Positions 36,001 through 47,624 of a DNA stretch of 64,000 nucleotides are shown one piece after another (position 1 is the stretch's first letter; the number at the start of each line of letters is the position of its first letter). Under the pieces are notes generated by a model. It was not told where the DNA came from. It did no database searches and saw only the letters and a program-made list of their open reading frames with translations. The DNA lies in the NCBI GenBank assembly GCA_029379385.1, contig CM055606.1:20671142-20735141 (forward strand). Reading direction: 5' to 3'. Origin of the DNA: Quillaja saponaria (taxonomy: Eukaryota > Streptophyta > Magnoliopsida > Fabales > Quillajaceae). Both the position numbers and the translations under genes were made by a program.

Positions 36001-37477
36001 GGACATCTACCAATCTAGTGAAGCAATTAACTTGATAGGAAGAACATTGTTCACTGTACAGTTTCATCAACCAAGTTGACATATTCCAGCATCATTGGTA
36101 TATTTGTTTTCAGTTTCCGTGATAAAAAGAAGCAAATTGGCTGCCATCTCTCTCACTCTTTCTTCATTTTTTGTTTTTGCCTTAATGCCAGAATCAGGAA
36201 GATGAATCTGGAAAGCACTGTACTTACTTTAGCTTGTAATATCTGATACTGGCCTCTTTCTGTAGGAACATAAAATAATGGATGTTGGTCCTGCCAATTG
36301 GCAGAAAGCTTGTTTTGTGCCAACAAAGTCAGATGCCCTTGTGATTGGTTTCAGAAAGTGGTTAAACAAGTATGGCAGTGGTCAAGTTGATTGGAGAGGC
36401 AAGTACAGTGGGGTTCTTCCTACACCGACCAAGGAACAGCTGATGGACAGGTAGCTTAAGTATTGTTGCAATTCCAGATTCAAATATCAGCTTGTAATTG
36501 TTTCTTATTAAGAACAAGCATGCTTTCCTTTTAAATTTAAAAAATAGATTTTTCTAATGGGTCACTTAAGGGCATTTGTTAAGCTTTTATAAATGGAAAA
36601 TTTGAAACAATTATTATGGTAGTTGATCACGATTCTAGTGCCATTTAATGCATAAATTCCTACATTTGAAAAGTTTCAATTTTCAAATACTATATTTATT
36701 GCATCTTAGCAGGCACCTGTAAGGAAAATCCTTCAAAATTTAGGGGAAGTGTCATAAATGCTTACAAAAGTCAGATACACTACATATTTGGTCTTCGACC
36801 ACTTTTTTATATCATGTTCCGTCATATAGGCAGATGTTGGAAGGGGAAGCTCCCATAATATGAATACCCTTTCCTGGTCCAAGACGAACAACTACTGTAG
36901 GGAAATTGTTGAAATTTGTGTTCGAAATATGGTAAAGTAGCTCCCTGATAAAACTTGAACCACTTGTTGTTTGTTTAAGTGGTGAGGGATAGTGTGGACA
37001 GGTAGGTTTCTGAAGTACAAACTTGAAACCTCATAACTGAAAAGAAAACACACTTCATGTACCAGCTTCTAAGGCTCCTATCCTTCTCACAATACCATGA
37101 GTTTTTTCTTTATGGTTTTTGTTGTACAAATCTGGTTATAATTTCAGTTATGTCTCTGACTTTTGAGAATTAGTTGAAGTTAAGGTTCTTGACTATAAAA
37201 ATTGGTCCACGATTTTCACAGGTACTGGTCCCACGTGGTGAACTGTACCAGTTGCAATATTGCATACAAGGGTCTGAATGTGCTTGAAGTCTTGCTGCAG
37301 ATCATATCTGTTGCATCTATTGGGATTGTTGCTGCAACAAAGCAGAACGTGATTTCAACAGCTGCAAGAGCTACATTAGTTCTGATGGCAATACTAAGCT
37401 TTGCATTGTCAAGATGGTTGGCTCACTTTATCTATAAAAATTTCCGTTACCATGACTATGATCATGCCTTCCGCTGA
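33084..37477 (+). CDS. PTC52: PTC52/ACD1-like Rieske oxygenase of the plastid envelope
   Basis: This family (PAO, TIC55, CAO, PTC52) are plastid membrane Rieske iron-sulfur oxygenases. PTC52 is linked to protochlorophyllide. Seven exons give 537 aa: 33084-33611, 34250-34437, 34736-34821, 34915-35096, 35201-35389, 36266-36450 and 37222-37477. The N-terminus is a Ser/Thr-rich transit peptide (to about residue 75). The Rieske cluster is C131-x-H133 and C151-x-x-H154 ([14 protein letters not shown]). The mononuclear iron site is N246, D249, H252, H257 ([12 protein letters not shown]). A CxxC (C461, C464) and two hydrophobic segments near the end complete the family pattern. I start at ATG 33084, not the in-frame GTG 15 bases earlier. 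Intron 3 (34822-34914) begins with AC where GT is expected, although joining there keeps frame. Intron 1 contains a 169-bp duplication. Confidence 0.9.
33627..33965. repeat. 169-bp tandem duplication in intron 1 of the PTC52-like gene
   Basis: The segment 33627-33796 is repeated as 33797-33965 with a few substitutions. For example, CTGAATCATATTTTGC in copy 1 matches CTGGATCATATTTTGC in copy 2, and both share the CCCCGTTAGAAGTTAGG run. It is noncoding and does not touch the splice sites. Confidence 0.9.
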
Positions 37478-38689
37478 AACTGTGTTCACATAGAAAAACC
37501 ATAAGTAAAAGGACATAAAGATTGTATAGGGGAAAGGGGGTCAAGCAACCACATTGGATATCAGATTGGCGAGTATTTGGACCTCCAAATAATGGAATAG
37601 TAAGAAGAAATGAAGGAGGAGATATTAGAGTGGAAATCTTAAGCCTTGGTTGGTACTTGGTAGTCTTGTTGCTTTCCATGGATCTGGCCAATGATTTGCT
37701 GGAATTGAAATACATGTATATGTAATGTGCATAAAACAAGAGAAGAGATGACAATGAGACAGTATTAATTAAGAGCTGTTGATACTGTGAGACCTTTTGT
37801 ATCTGTTAATTTTTTATTTTTTTTTACTTGTTCCATGGAGAAAGAAAATTTTGAAATGCCTTTTTTTTTTTTTTTTTTACTGTCTTTACCCTCACTTATG
37901 TAACACTAAAATTTTTCTACTGAAAAAAAAAAAAAAAAGAAAAAAAAAAAAGCATAGAGCATGAGATGAAAAGAAAAATATAAACTACCAATAAAATAAT
38001 TAACAAATGAATTCAATTAGTGAAATAACAAACACGGCAAATAAGTTATGACTAATCATGTTAGAATAATTGCTAAAACAAACAAAATATGAGACACTCT
38101 AATAATAGTTTTTTTTTTTTTTTTGAAGTTGATTTGAATTGGTTGTGAGGTTTTGAAAATAATAACACAATAAATTGAGAAAAACCAAGCAAATTGGGCC
38201 AAATATTTTACTAAAAAAGTCATATCAGTCTTCTTTGGACACAAAAAAGAAATTAATAATAATATTGTAAATAATCTTAAAACTAATATTTATTTATTTA
38301 TTTTGTAAACATGAAGATTTTTTAAAAGAAAATAATGGTAAAAAGGAAAGTACATGAAAAAGAAAAAGAAACTAGAGTGGAAGTAGAAGAGGGAGGGTAG
38401 AAAGTAAAATGAAGTGGGAGACATAATAGAGACAACAATGAGATCAGGCATCAACCTCATTCACAGAATCACAGAATCATAGGCCATAGCAGCTGGCTCC
38501 ACTGGCATCGGCTCTTCTTCTACTGTAAGCAACCAATCTTTACGCTTTTTTCTTCAACATCAGTTCTTCTCCAATATTCTCTCACTTTCCTGTACTTCCT
38601 TTGATTTTCTCGGTCGCAACAAACCTCCATTTTTTTTATTTTATTAATTAGAATCGAAGATCTGATACAAGTAAAATTTTGGGGTTTCC
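37478..38689. other. Intergenic, with poly-T and poly-A tracts
   Basis: The 3' UTR of the PTC52-like gene probably covers the first 200-300 bases. Then come a T-run (37860-37879), an A-rich run (about 37923-37951) and AT-rich sequence. From about 38440 CT-rich leader-like sequence of the following gene begins. No coding exon is seen. Confidence 0.5.
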
Positions 38690-40354
38690 ATGAAAGATTC
38701 AAATCCAAGCACTGAGCCAATTGGGCAAAATCTAATAAAACTCATAAGCAATCTCTGTTTCTCGGTCTTTGTGTTCTCAGTGCTTATATTCACAGTAATT
38801 GCCATCACCTACCAACCCCCAGATCCATGGCTGGAGTCTGCTCCAGCTTTAACCAAACTTTTCACCGAAACGGAAAACGCTACCTTTCAGAACGACAACT
38901 CCATCATCAAAACCGGCGAGGATATATCTTACGCGCTCACCCGGGCAGAATCGCCCACGTCGAGCGTCATCACCGAAGCTGTGATTGACAAGTCCGAAGA
39001 GAAAATCGCCAATTTGACCTTGCAATCGGGTTGCGAGGAGTTAGGTGTTGTCAATTGTTCGGACCCTCGGGTTTTGGTTACGATTGAGAAGTTTAATTTG
39101 AAAGCCTTTAAGTCAATAGTGTTCTTGGAGTATCAGACTCCAGTTAATGGGTCCAAGTCGGGCGAGTGTGATGTAGCATGGAGGTTTCGCAACAAGAAAG
39201 AGAAATCATGGCGCAAGTATAGAGATTTCAGGAGATTTAAGCTCGGCGTTGGAGAGAATTGTGCATACAAGGTGGTGCATGCTGGTGGCTGGCATTCAGG
39301 TATTAATGCCCGGCGGCCTAGGAACCGATTTAATGCCACTAGAGTTGGCAAAAATACTAAGGTAGCTCCGCGGTTCCGTGACGATGAGATCAATGACACC
39401 ATTCCTAGTTTGGGATCAGAGATGAATTTTAGGAAGGGAAAGTACTTGTATTATTCTCGTGGAGGAGATTATTGTAAGGGAATGAATCATTATCTTTGGA
39501 GTTTCTTGTGTGGTTTAGGTGAGGCTATGTATTTGAATAGGACATTCGTCATGGACTTGAATATGTGCTTGGCTGCAACTTATAGCCCGAGTAATAAAGA
39601 CGAAGAAGGAAAGGATTTTAGGTATTATTTTGATTTTGAGCATCTGAAGGAGGTGGCATCCATTGTGGAAGAAGGTGAATTTTTGGGAGATTGGAAGAAA
39701 TGGGACAGGAGCCATAAAAAGAGAGTGCCTGTTAGGAAGGTAGTGAGCTACAAGGCAACACCAATGCAACTTAAGAAAGATAAGAACACGGTTATATGGA
39801 GGCAATTTGATGCTCCAGAGCCAGACAATTACTGGTATCGAGTTTGTGAAGGCCAGGCTGCAAAGTACGTACAAAGGCCATGGCATGCTTTGTGGAAGTC
39901 AAAGAGATTGATGAATATTGTTTCAGAGATTAGTGGGAGAATGGACTGGGATTTTGATGCAGTACATGTTGTAAGGGGAGGGAAAGCACAGAATAAGGAG
40001 CTTTGGCCTCATTTGGATTCTGATACATCACCGGATGTGCTCCTTGGGAAGCTTAAAGGGATGATTCAGCCTTGGAGGCCTTTGTATATTGCCACAAATG
40101 AACCATTTTATAATTACTTTGATAAGTTAAGATCTCACTACAAAGTCCATTTACTTGATGATTACAAGGAATTGTGGGGAAATACAAGCGAGTGGTACAA
40201 TGAAACAATTCTTCTGAACAATGGACGACCAGTTGAGTTTGATGGGTACATGAGAGTTGCAGTGGATACTGAGGTCTTTTACAGGGGGAAGACACGAGTA
40301 GAAACATTCTATAATCTGACCAAAGATTGCAAGGATGGAATTAATACATGCTGA
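38690..40354 (+). CDS. O-fucosyltransferase-like type II membrane protein (SUB1-related)
   Basis: A single-exon, intact gene of 554 aa, starting at ATG 38690. Residues about 18-41 (ISNLCFSVFVFSVLIFTVIA) form one membrane anchor near the N-terminus, so the rest would face the Golgi lumen. Several N-glycosylation sites lie in the stem. The catalytic region carries the plant GDP-fucose O-fucosyltransferase features: RGGDYCKGMNHYLWSFLCGL, EGKDFRYYFDFEHLKE, EPDNYWYRVCEG, VHVVRGGKAQNKELWPHL (His426, Arg429) and LYIATNEP. The wording is close to the Arabidopsis group that includes SHORT UNDER BLUE LIGHT 1 (At4g08810) and At5g50420, from memory. Acceptor substrate is unknown. It lies in tandem behind the PTC52-like gene and faces the CLD1-like gene. 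Confidence 0.8.
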   Translation: MKDSNPSTEPIGQNLIKLISNLCFSVFVFSVLIFTVIAITYQPPDPWLESAPALTKLFTETENATFQNDNSIIKTGEDISYALTRAESPTSSVITEAVIDKSEEKIANLTLQSGCEELGVVNCSDPRVLVTIEKFNLKAFKSIVFLEYQTPVNGSKSGECDVAWRFRNKKEKSWRKYRDFRRFKLGVGENCAYKVVHAGGWHSGINARRPRNRFNATRVGKNTKVAPRFRDDEINDTIPSLGSEMNFRKGKYLYYSRGGDYCKGMNHYLWSFLCGLGEAMYLNRTFVMDLNMCLAATYSPSNKDEEGKDFRYYFDFEHLKEVASIVEEGEFLGDWKKWDRSHKKRVPVRKVVSYKATPMQLKKDKNTVIWRQFDAPEPDNYWYRVCEGQAAKYVQRPWHALWKSKRLMNIVSEISGRMDWDFDAVHVVRGGKAQNKELWPHLDSDTSPDVLLGKLKGMIQPWRPLYIATNEPFYNYFDKLRSHYKVHLLDDYKELWGNTSEWYNETILLNNGRPVEFDGYMRVAVDTEVFYRGKTRVETFYNLTKDCKDGINTC

Positions 40355-41763
40355 CCAGGTAGGGGTTTACCTCTAGATGCTTATTCAAAATCTATGAATG
40401 AATAGTGTCTTTTACCTTTTTATTCAGTTTCAAAATGATACCTTTGAGTACAACTCAGGTTTCTTGTAATTTTTTCTCATTGCTTCCTGTTGTATTTGTT
40501 GGTCCTTTTATTGTAGTGGTGATTATCGATTTGTATCGATCATCACTATTCTATATCTGTACTATACATTCAACTTTATTGCATTCTAGCAAAAAAAAAA
40601 AAAAAAACATTTTGCCTTCTTCATCTTAATTTCCTACCAGTGGTTTCTTGTTCAGTTTCTTAATTTGTGTGTATGACATTATGAGTATTGTCTTACCCTG
40701 TTATATCCATATGACTACATCTGATCAACTTAGGAACTAAGTTTGAAGGGAAAAAGAGTCTAATTTGACTTATGCATAATCCCTGAAGCCCTTTAAACTT
40801 GAATTTTATGGCTTTGTACAGTTAATCTTCAATTTATGAATTAAGAAGGAAATAGAAGGCTTATATCTTCTGCCCAAGAAATCCTGAAGTCCTCAAGAAG
40901 GCCAGTATGGCAGTTGCAAGAACTCCTGATGCCATCTTTATTAACCATTTCTTTTTACGGGTGGGGTGGGGCATGTGGAATGGGAAAAAGATTTGTCTCA
41001 TATCTCGGGAAAGATCTGAAAGGGTGACAATATTACTTTCTGAAGGCCATTCTGGTATATGTAATAGTGGCCCTCCTCCAGTTCTCCTTCTTCTGGTATT
41101 GGTTGGGAAACAGAGTCGATTCTGTATGACTCATGGAAGGATCTGAAATGGCTATAGTTTTGCTTCCTGGATGTCAGTTGTTGATGAATATAAATCATTT
41201 AATCATGCACGCAATGAGGTTTCCTCTGTATTAGTTTTCACCTGTACGATGATTTAGATTGGAATGCCGGTATTTTGCAAAATAAATGTTCTTTTAGCCT
41301 AGCTGATGGACATAGTTTTGAACACAATACTAGGTAGAAATGGCAATTTTGACCAACTTCAATTCTTCAACAAATTCGACTAGTAGTTAGTATCAAATCC
41401 ATTAGGCATATAAATACGCAGATACTGGATTAAACGATGGAGAGATGCACTTCAGTGCCACCAATATCTAAACTCCTCTAACAATATTAATTTATAAAAC
41501 CAGTTTCTTTCTGTGACCACAAAAAATGGATGGAGAACTTTTCACAAAGTTGAAAAAACATCAAATATGTAATTACAGTGAAAGAGGAGCCCATAATTTA
41601 TAGAAGATATTGGTGCAAGCCGCAGCAATTTGTGCTGAATGAACTGCTACATTTGTCAAGCACCCCGAAGCAGATGCCTTAGCCAACAACGAAGAAAATA
41701 TATTCTCTTTGATGCACTGTGGAACAGCGAAAAACTGGCAGGGCAGTCCATCAATCAATTAGT
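40355..41763. other. 3' region between converging genes
   Basis: This holds the 3' UTRs of the O-fucosyltransferase-like gene (plus) and the CLD1-like gene (minus). An A-run of 16 lies at 40591-40606. Nothing coding is recognised; a 79-aa ORF near 40907-41146 shows no family features. Confidence 0.5.
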
Positions 41764-44700
41764 TCAGGAGGTGCCAGGTGATGATTTAGCATGTCGTGAC
41801 ACAAATGACTCAACAATCGGGTTCACAAGATGAGGTGCTTCATCCTTCGTGCAGTTGGTAAATCATTGAAGTCAGAAGTGATCATGAGTGAAAACACTAC
41901 AAGGTTATATAATTATTTTTCTTAAAAATAAGGATGATCCAGGTCCGGGAAACCTGTGTGTGTGCGAGAGTGAGAAAGTGAGAGAAAGAGAGAGAACCTG
42001 TGGGCAATGGCCAACATTGGGGAGAACAATGAAATCTTCTACAGAGTCAAAATTCCCATAATTTCTTCCAAGCTCAATTGGTTCCCATGGATCCTTGTCA
42101 CCCCATCCAATCAAAACAGGGCACTAAAAAGGAGAGGAATTAAAACAAATCACACATATTCATCAACAGTTCATACTCGAATACAACTTGCATATGAAGG
42201 TTCTGTTTAATAAACTTACTTTCACTTGAGGCAGAAGTTCCTCAGGAAGAGGGCCATCTGAGTAACAAATGAACTCTAGAAAGACATCTGCAGCTCCAGG
42301 CTCCAATCCTGGATTAAGGATCTTCAGAACTAGCTCATCCGTCACCTGGGAGGTGTCATGGTAGCACTGAAATGCAATTGTATATCATCATCAGTCCTGG
42401 TAGATGAGAACACGCAAGATTCCCTTTTTTTCTCAAGTCTCAAACACAAGATATCCATTGGAGCTCATGTATAATATCAGATTCTTTTGTGTGTGTACGT
42501 TCAACTCATTTTAATTCCACCCTTCAGATGGAACCATTCCAAATTAAGATTTCAAATTTTCAAAATTTTGACTTGCTTCACATTTGAAACACTAAACACC
42601 CTAAACAATTAAACTCCATATAACGAATCTAGTAAAAAAGCATACCCTTTGTTGGAAAGTATTATATGCCAGACTATTGCCTTAGCGGTCTAAGTACTGA
42701 GTGATTAGTCAGAGACTTATCAAAATTAACCCCACTCCTTCACCAACTAAGCAAAGAAGCTACAGAAAAAACTGTTTGCTGTCTGCTAAAAGTTGACTTT
42801 TAAATAGTTTTCCAGTGGTTAGCCTCTGTAAGCCGACATAACCATAGGTGGTGCCTCAGATCCTCAACATCTAAATGAGGGACTTAACACAATTTGCCAT
42901 TTCTACCTGATCTAACTGAACTTATCTACAAGAATCCCAATACCTTGAAAGTGATGATGTGGAGCTTAACTTTCAGAATTTCAGTATAACAAGCAAATTT
43001 TAGTAATGAATAGAAATTTCCTTCTATTGAGTCCATTGTGTTGTGAGAATCTTTTAGAAATGTATTTGATCAAGAGGAAAGGATTCTTCCTTTCTTGTTT
43101 TTCTGCCCATCACCTTTAAACATTAGTGACTGAATTAAGACTAACTGTTAGACATGATGATACCTGGCAAAGAATACTCCTCACAGATTCTTGAGTTGCT
43201 ACAGAACGGAAGAATGCTTTGCCTACAGCAGTACCCCTATCATATTAGCATTATCATGTGAAACCTCTGATGGAAACTTAAGGTATCCAAAGTCAATAAA
43301 AACATCCAATTTCATTTGAACCTCAGCAAATTCTGGAATGATCTGATAAATGGTCTTCCAAACCAAGGTTGCTTCTTGATATGAAGCATCCTGAGAGATA
43401 TATTTAGAAGGATAATGCCCTTGCAGATCTGTGGCTCTGTAACTGCCGCTTGAAGACCAACAAGTCCTGCATAAAATGCCAAAAAACAGAACATATTTAT
43501 GGGCATAGCACGAAGTTAGATAATGGGGACAACGGACAGCTCAAATGTGTTTCAGTAAAGAGGCAAAATACAGAAGATGCCTTTACTATGTTTATTTATC
43601 AAAGAATTTCCATAATCCCCTAAGGCTGCAAAAGAAAAATAACCTAAATACAATCAAGGTTGTATACTTAGCATATCATACATATTTTCTTCGTTCAGGG
43701 GAGGGGTGGCGGAGTATGATAAAATGTATATAAGCATTCATGGAAAACTTAATTACTAAAAAATCAATTCCATGTTGTTCTTGCATGTATTGACATCACA
43801 TATATATAGCTGATATATCCAAATACATACAAAATATTAGAAAAAGAGTTTCATAGTAGTTTCTACTCTATTGGAAAAATCAAGTGTTGTGACCCACGAT
43901 AGAATTCCATGTTGATGGATTCATGGAGTCAAACATATGGAATTGGGATTATTAAGGCTGAGTTCAGTTGAGAAAATCATGAGTTATTACTATAATTATT
44001 TTTTATTTTTTTGGCACGGGGGATAAGTAACAAATTGTGAGACATTTTTACAGTATCAACATAGTATATGCTAACTGTTCTTTTAAGATTTGCATAAATG
44101 AACAATTAGTCATGAAATTTCACACATAACCTTAAGATTATACAATCTCCACATATTTTGTCATTGAATGATACGACAGATGCAAAGATTAAATATACGG
44201 ATTTGGTATCAGATATTAAAATAAAATAAAATAATTATTGAAGCCTATAGCAAAATAGCCAAATACTAATGAATAGTTTAGTATAAACTAAATAATTTGA
44301 AAGATATTTACCTCCAATAGAATTGCATATAAAGAATGCCTCATCCTTAACGACATCAATGCAAAAGTCATTTAGCTGGGCAGCCCACGTCTCAAAAGTA
44401 TAAAAGGAGTTGTCTCCAAATTGACGAGGCTTGGGTTTATCTGAATATCCATAACCAATAAGATCAATAGAGTATACCCTGTGGGATTTTGCAAGTACTG
44501 GAATATTTTTTCTCCAATGGTCACTGCAATGAGGTGCATTCAAAATTACTTCCTGGAACATTATAAATATGGAACCAAACACAGATCAAACAACACAACT
44601 GCAAACACTCAATTCACAATAAGTTCTGTAACATGCATAATGTTATACACATTTTGAAGCATTTGCATGTTAAAAGAATTCAAACATCAGAGATACAAAG

Positions 44701-46037
44701 ACCTGGAAAATTTGAGTTCTAGCTTTTCTAAATAACACAAATGCCTGCAGAAAGAGACAGGTCTGCTCAAATTTCTTACGGATGGGTAAACGGCTTCAGC
44801 TACTACGTATCTGGCCTTGTTATTCCCATCATGCATAAATATGTTGTGTTCTTTATCTTTTGTTTAGACTAATTCATATCTTAACCCTTTGCAAGGGGAA
44901 GTTGCCTTCTGTCACAAAATGAGACATCTTAGATGAAATGCCAAATATCATCTATAATCCATGTAGGAAATGAAAAAAAAAAAACTCAAAATTTTCATCC
45001 ACAGATTACATAACTTAAATCCCTAACACCTATAATTAAGATAAAACATGTTTTAACCATAGTTGAAGAATCAAATTGTGTCTCCATAAAGAAATATATA
45101 TTGCTAAAGAACAATTAAATCAAACAACTTGCAAATTAATAACTATGACAATTAGGTTTATGCCAAAGACAAGCAAGTTGTGAATGATGTACACCTGTTT
45201 GCTCCAAAACCATGAACTAAAACTAATGCCGGGCCGTTGTTCCCACCATATTGATAGCGAATAGAGTATCCCCTCCAGTTCCACATGCTACAGAGGATGA
45301 AAACAAATGAGATTATGCTGTGAAGTGATAAAATATGAGTAAGAGCTGAACGCATAATCTTTGTTGTGAAAATATGGGGAACTCTTAAAGGCAACAATCA
45401 AAATTAAAATGCACTCGACTCTGATAAGGGTATGCTAGTCACTGTAGATTGAACACAGAAGAGTTGAAAGTGAAAAGGATATTTCGAAAAAAAAAGAAGA
45501 AGCTAAAATGATAATGCCAACAATACTGCTTCGTAAGAAAGATGAAGGGCAGTGATTATCTCTCATCTTATCATTCTACATAGTCAAAATTGATTATTTT
45601 TCACCTTCAGTTTTCTCTCTACCAACAGCAGCATAAGAAAAGTTGTTTATTTTTCAACACAATCGAACTCGGAAGACAGGTTGTAAGAGAAACAATAAGG
45701 CGTTATTTTCTTCTCCAAATTTTTCTCGAAAGCCAAACATAAAAATTCAAGCGAATTACCGGGTTTGAACTTCGGGTTGTGGGTGGCTGTTGGATGTCGT
45801 TTCTGGAGTGGGAAGTATCTTGTCCTCAACTTGATCATTCAAACTCGAAGACACGATAACGCATTTTGATTTAAAGTGAGGTAATCGTACCATTTGATGA
45901 TGAATTTTAAATTTTTGCAAATGGGTTTTGGAGCTGAGAGGGATTGATGTTGCTCCAAATTTCTTGTTTCTCTGAGACAGTACTAAAGAAAGATCAAGCT
46001 TTGACAGTGGAGGTGATGAAAAAGTGGTGCTTGCCAT
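41764..46037 (-). CDS. CLD1: Chlorophyll dephytylase-like alpha/beta hydrolase, plastid
   Basis: CLD1 removes the phytol chain from chlorophyll in thylakoids during photosystem II repair. Eight exons join in frame to 384 aa: 46037-45760, 45287-45195, 44523-44312, 43466-43322, 43236-43164, 42366-42220, 42123-41998 and 41844-41764. The first about 90 residues form a Ser/Thr-rich transit peptide. The hydrolase core has LVLVHGFGA, DHWRKNIPVLA and DLIGYGYSDKPKPRQFG. The nucleophile elbow is CNSIGG (Ser192). Then come NISLRMLHIKKQPW, GWGDKDPWEP (Asp327) and VLPNVGHCPQDE (His355), so the Ser-Asp-His triad is complete. The GYGYSDKP and CNSIGG wording fits At5g38520 (CLD1) rather than pheophytinase. 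Its paralog At4g36530 remains possible. A CT microsatellite (GA on plus) lies in the intron next to exon 7. Confidence 0.88.
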
Positions 46038-46316
46038 ATTGTTTGAACTTTCAAGATTGAAAGCTTCTCTTCAGAGCTGGCGCGGGTAAATGGCAATGGC
46101 ATCAAGATTCCAGAGTCTGGAATCGAGTGGACCACGTAGCCGTAATGCAGTTCACCAACTGTGCTCTGTTATCTTTCCCCGTGGTCACGCTAAATATGGG
46201 TCCCATTTTTATTATTAATGAAACAATCACCCAAAGGGACGATTTAATGGTTGATTGCATTCAATAACAATTAGTATGAAATTGGTGATTTTTTTTTATT
46301 AAGTTTCCATTAAACT

Positions 46317-46532
46317 ATCTTTTTTTTTTTATTGCAAGGGAAAAGAATAACGAAACATAAAAATAGTAATTGTTATTCTACGTTGCCAAGCAATGCCAGC
46401 CTCAATGATCAATTTCAAAAAATAAAAAAATCTATTGCCTAATTCATGTAACAATCCTGACCATCTAGAACAAGATTTGCTAAATGGATCAACAACTCTA
46501 TTACCTTCTCGAATGATGTAAATAAGTCTCAC
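46317..46532 (-). mobile_element. LINE 3' end remnant with RNase H-like coding and poly-A tail
   Basis: On the minus strand the reading RLIYIIREGNRVVDPFSKSC resembles the final motif of the RNase H domain in plant L1-type LINEs (pattern xxREGNxxADxLAK). About 110 bases later the sequence ends in AATAAAAAAAAAA, a poly-A tail (46320-46333 on plus as T/A). The 5' part is lost. I could not find a target-site duplication. It lies between the divergent CLD1-like and importin genes. Confidence 0.45.
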
Positions 46533-46539
46533 TTTTTAA

Positions 46540-47330
46540 TCTCATGAGTAGCAATATACGAATGTCACTAATTAGATACGTGTTAGCATTGAACTTATAA
46601 ACCTCATTGGTTTAAGTGTGAAATTCATATGTGAATAATTTCTATATAAATGAGTTTATCTGTTAGTTTTAAATAATAGTAGTGAATAAGCTAATTGCTT
46701 ATTTGTTATTCATATATAGTTCTTATCATATTGAACTTCTCTTATTTTTTATTCACTGGAAAATATTATTCAAATACATCAAAGGTATATACATATGTTG
46801 TAATTAAAGAATTTATGAAAGTTTAATTCCTATTCCAATAAATTCAAACTCAATAAATTAAGAAGAAGAAAAAAACCTTCTTGATCACCCTATCACATTA
46901 AACTTGTTTATCAGTGTAGTCTTATGAATAATGCCTCACGCAGATAGAATACTTTTTCTACATTTATAACATTGAATACTCAATTTCATTTGTTCTCTTT
47001 GGAAGTTTAATCTCTTAACAATAATAGTGTCATTCTTTTATTGTTTTTTATTAGCATGGTTTTTCTAGTTGTATACTTTGATGCACATGATTAACATCTT
47101 AATATATATATATATATATAAGAAGTTGGTAAATTAGTTCAAAATTTGAATACTAGTTAGTAACTCACATTTTGCTTATCAATGGGAAAATAAAATCAAG
47201 AGAGAACATTAATGATGAGTCATGACCTACAAAATACAGCTAATGATCCATTCAAAGTTGCTTTGCCCAAATTAGGCCTACTCCCCCATCCTCTTTCTCC
47301 TCCTCCTTTTTGTTTTATTTTTTCTTGTTT
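46540..47330. other. AT-rich intergenic DNA upstream of importin-5
   Basis: No coding signal. It contains a (TA)n run at about 47101-47120 and AT-rich sequence. From about 47281 the base composition changes to CT-rich, marking the importin-5 promoter and leader. Confidence 0.5.
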
Positions 47331-47332
47331 TA

Positions 47333-47599
47333 AAACCCTAGGCAGCCTTTTCCTATTTCCCCCCAACTCAATCTCAGACTCTCTCGCAAGACTCAAAATT
47401 ACAAATTACAAATTGCATAATACAGAGAGTGACACAGAGACAGTACAGCCTTCTCGCTCTCTTTCTCCCACGCCTTCACAAGTTGCAGCAATAAGAACCT
47501 GCCCGGTCCTAGTGACTAGTGAGTGGCCAAGAGAGAAAGAAGGGCAGACAGACGCAGACACAGTCACAGAGGGGGAGTATAGCCACCATCAAACCCTAA
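47333..47599 (+). promoter_or_regulatory. CT-rich leader with two telo-box-like motifs
   Basis: AAACCCTA occurs at about 47334-47341, and AAACCCTAA at 47591-47599, 26 bases before the importin start codon. Telo boxes near transcription starts are common in plant genes active in dividing cells. The surrounding leader is strongly CT-rich. Function here is inferred from motif and position only. Confidence 0.45.
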
Positions 47600-47624
47600 C
47601 TTGCCGGCCCAATACCCAGCCGCC

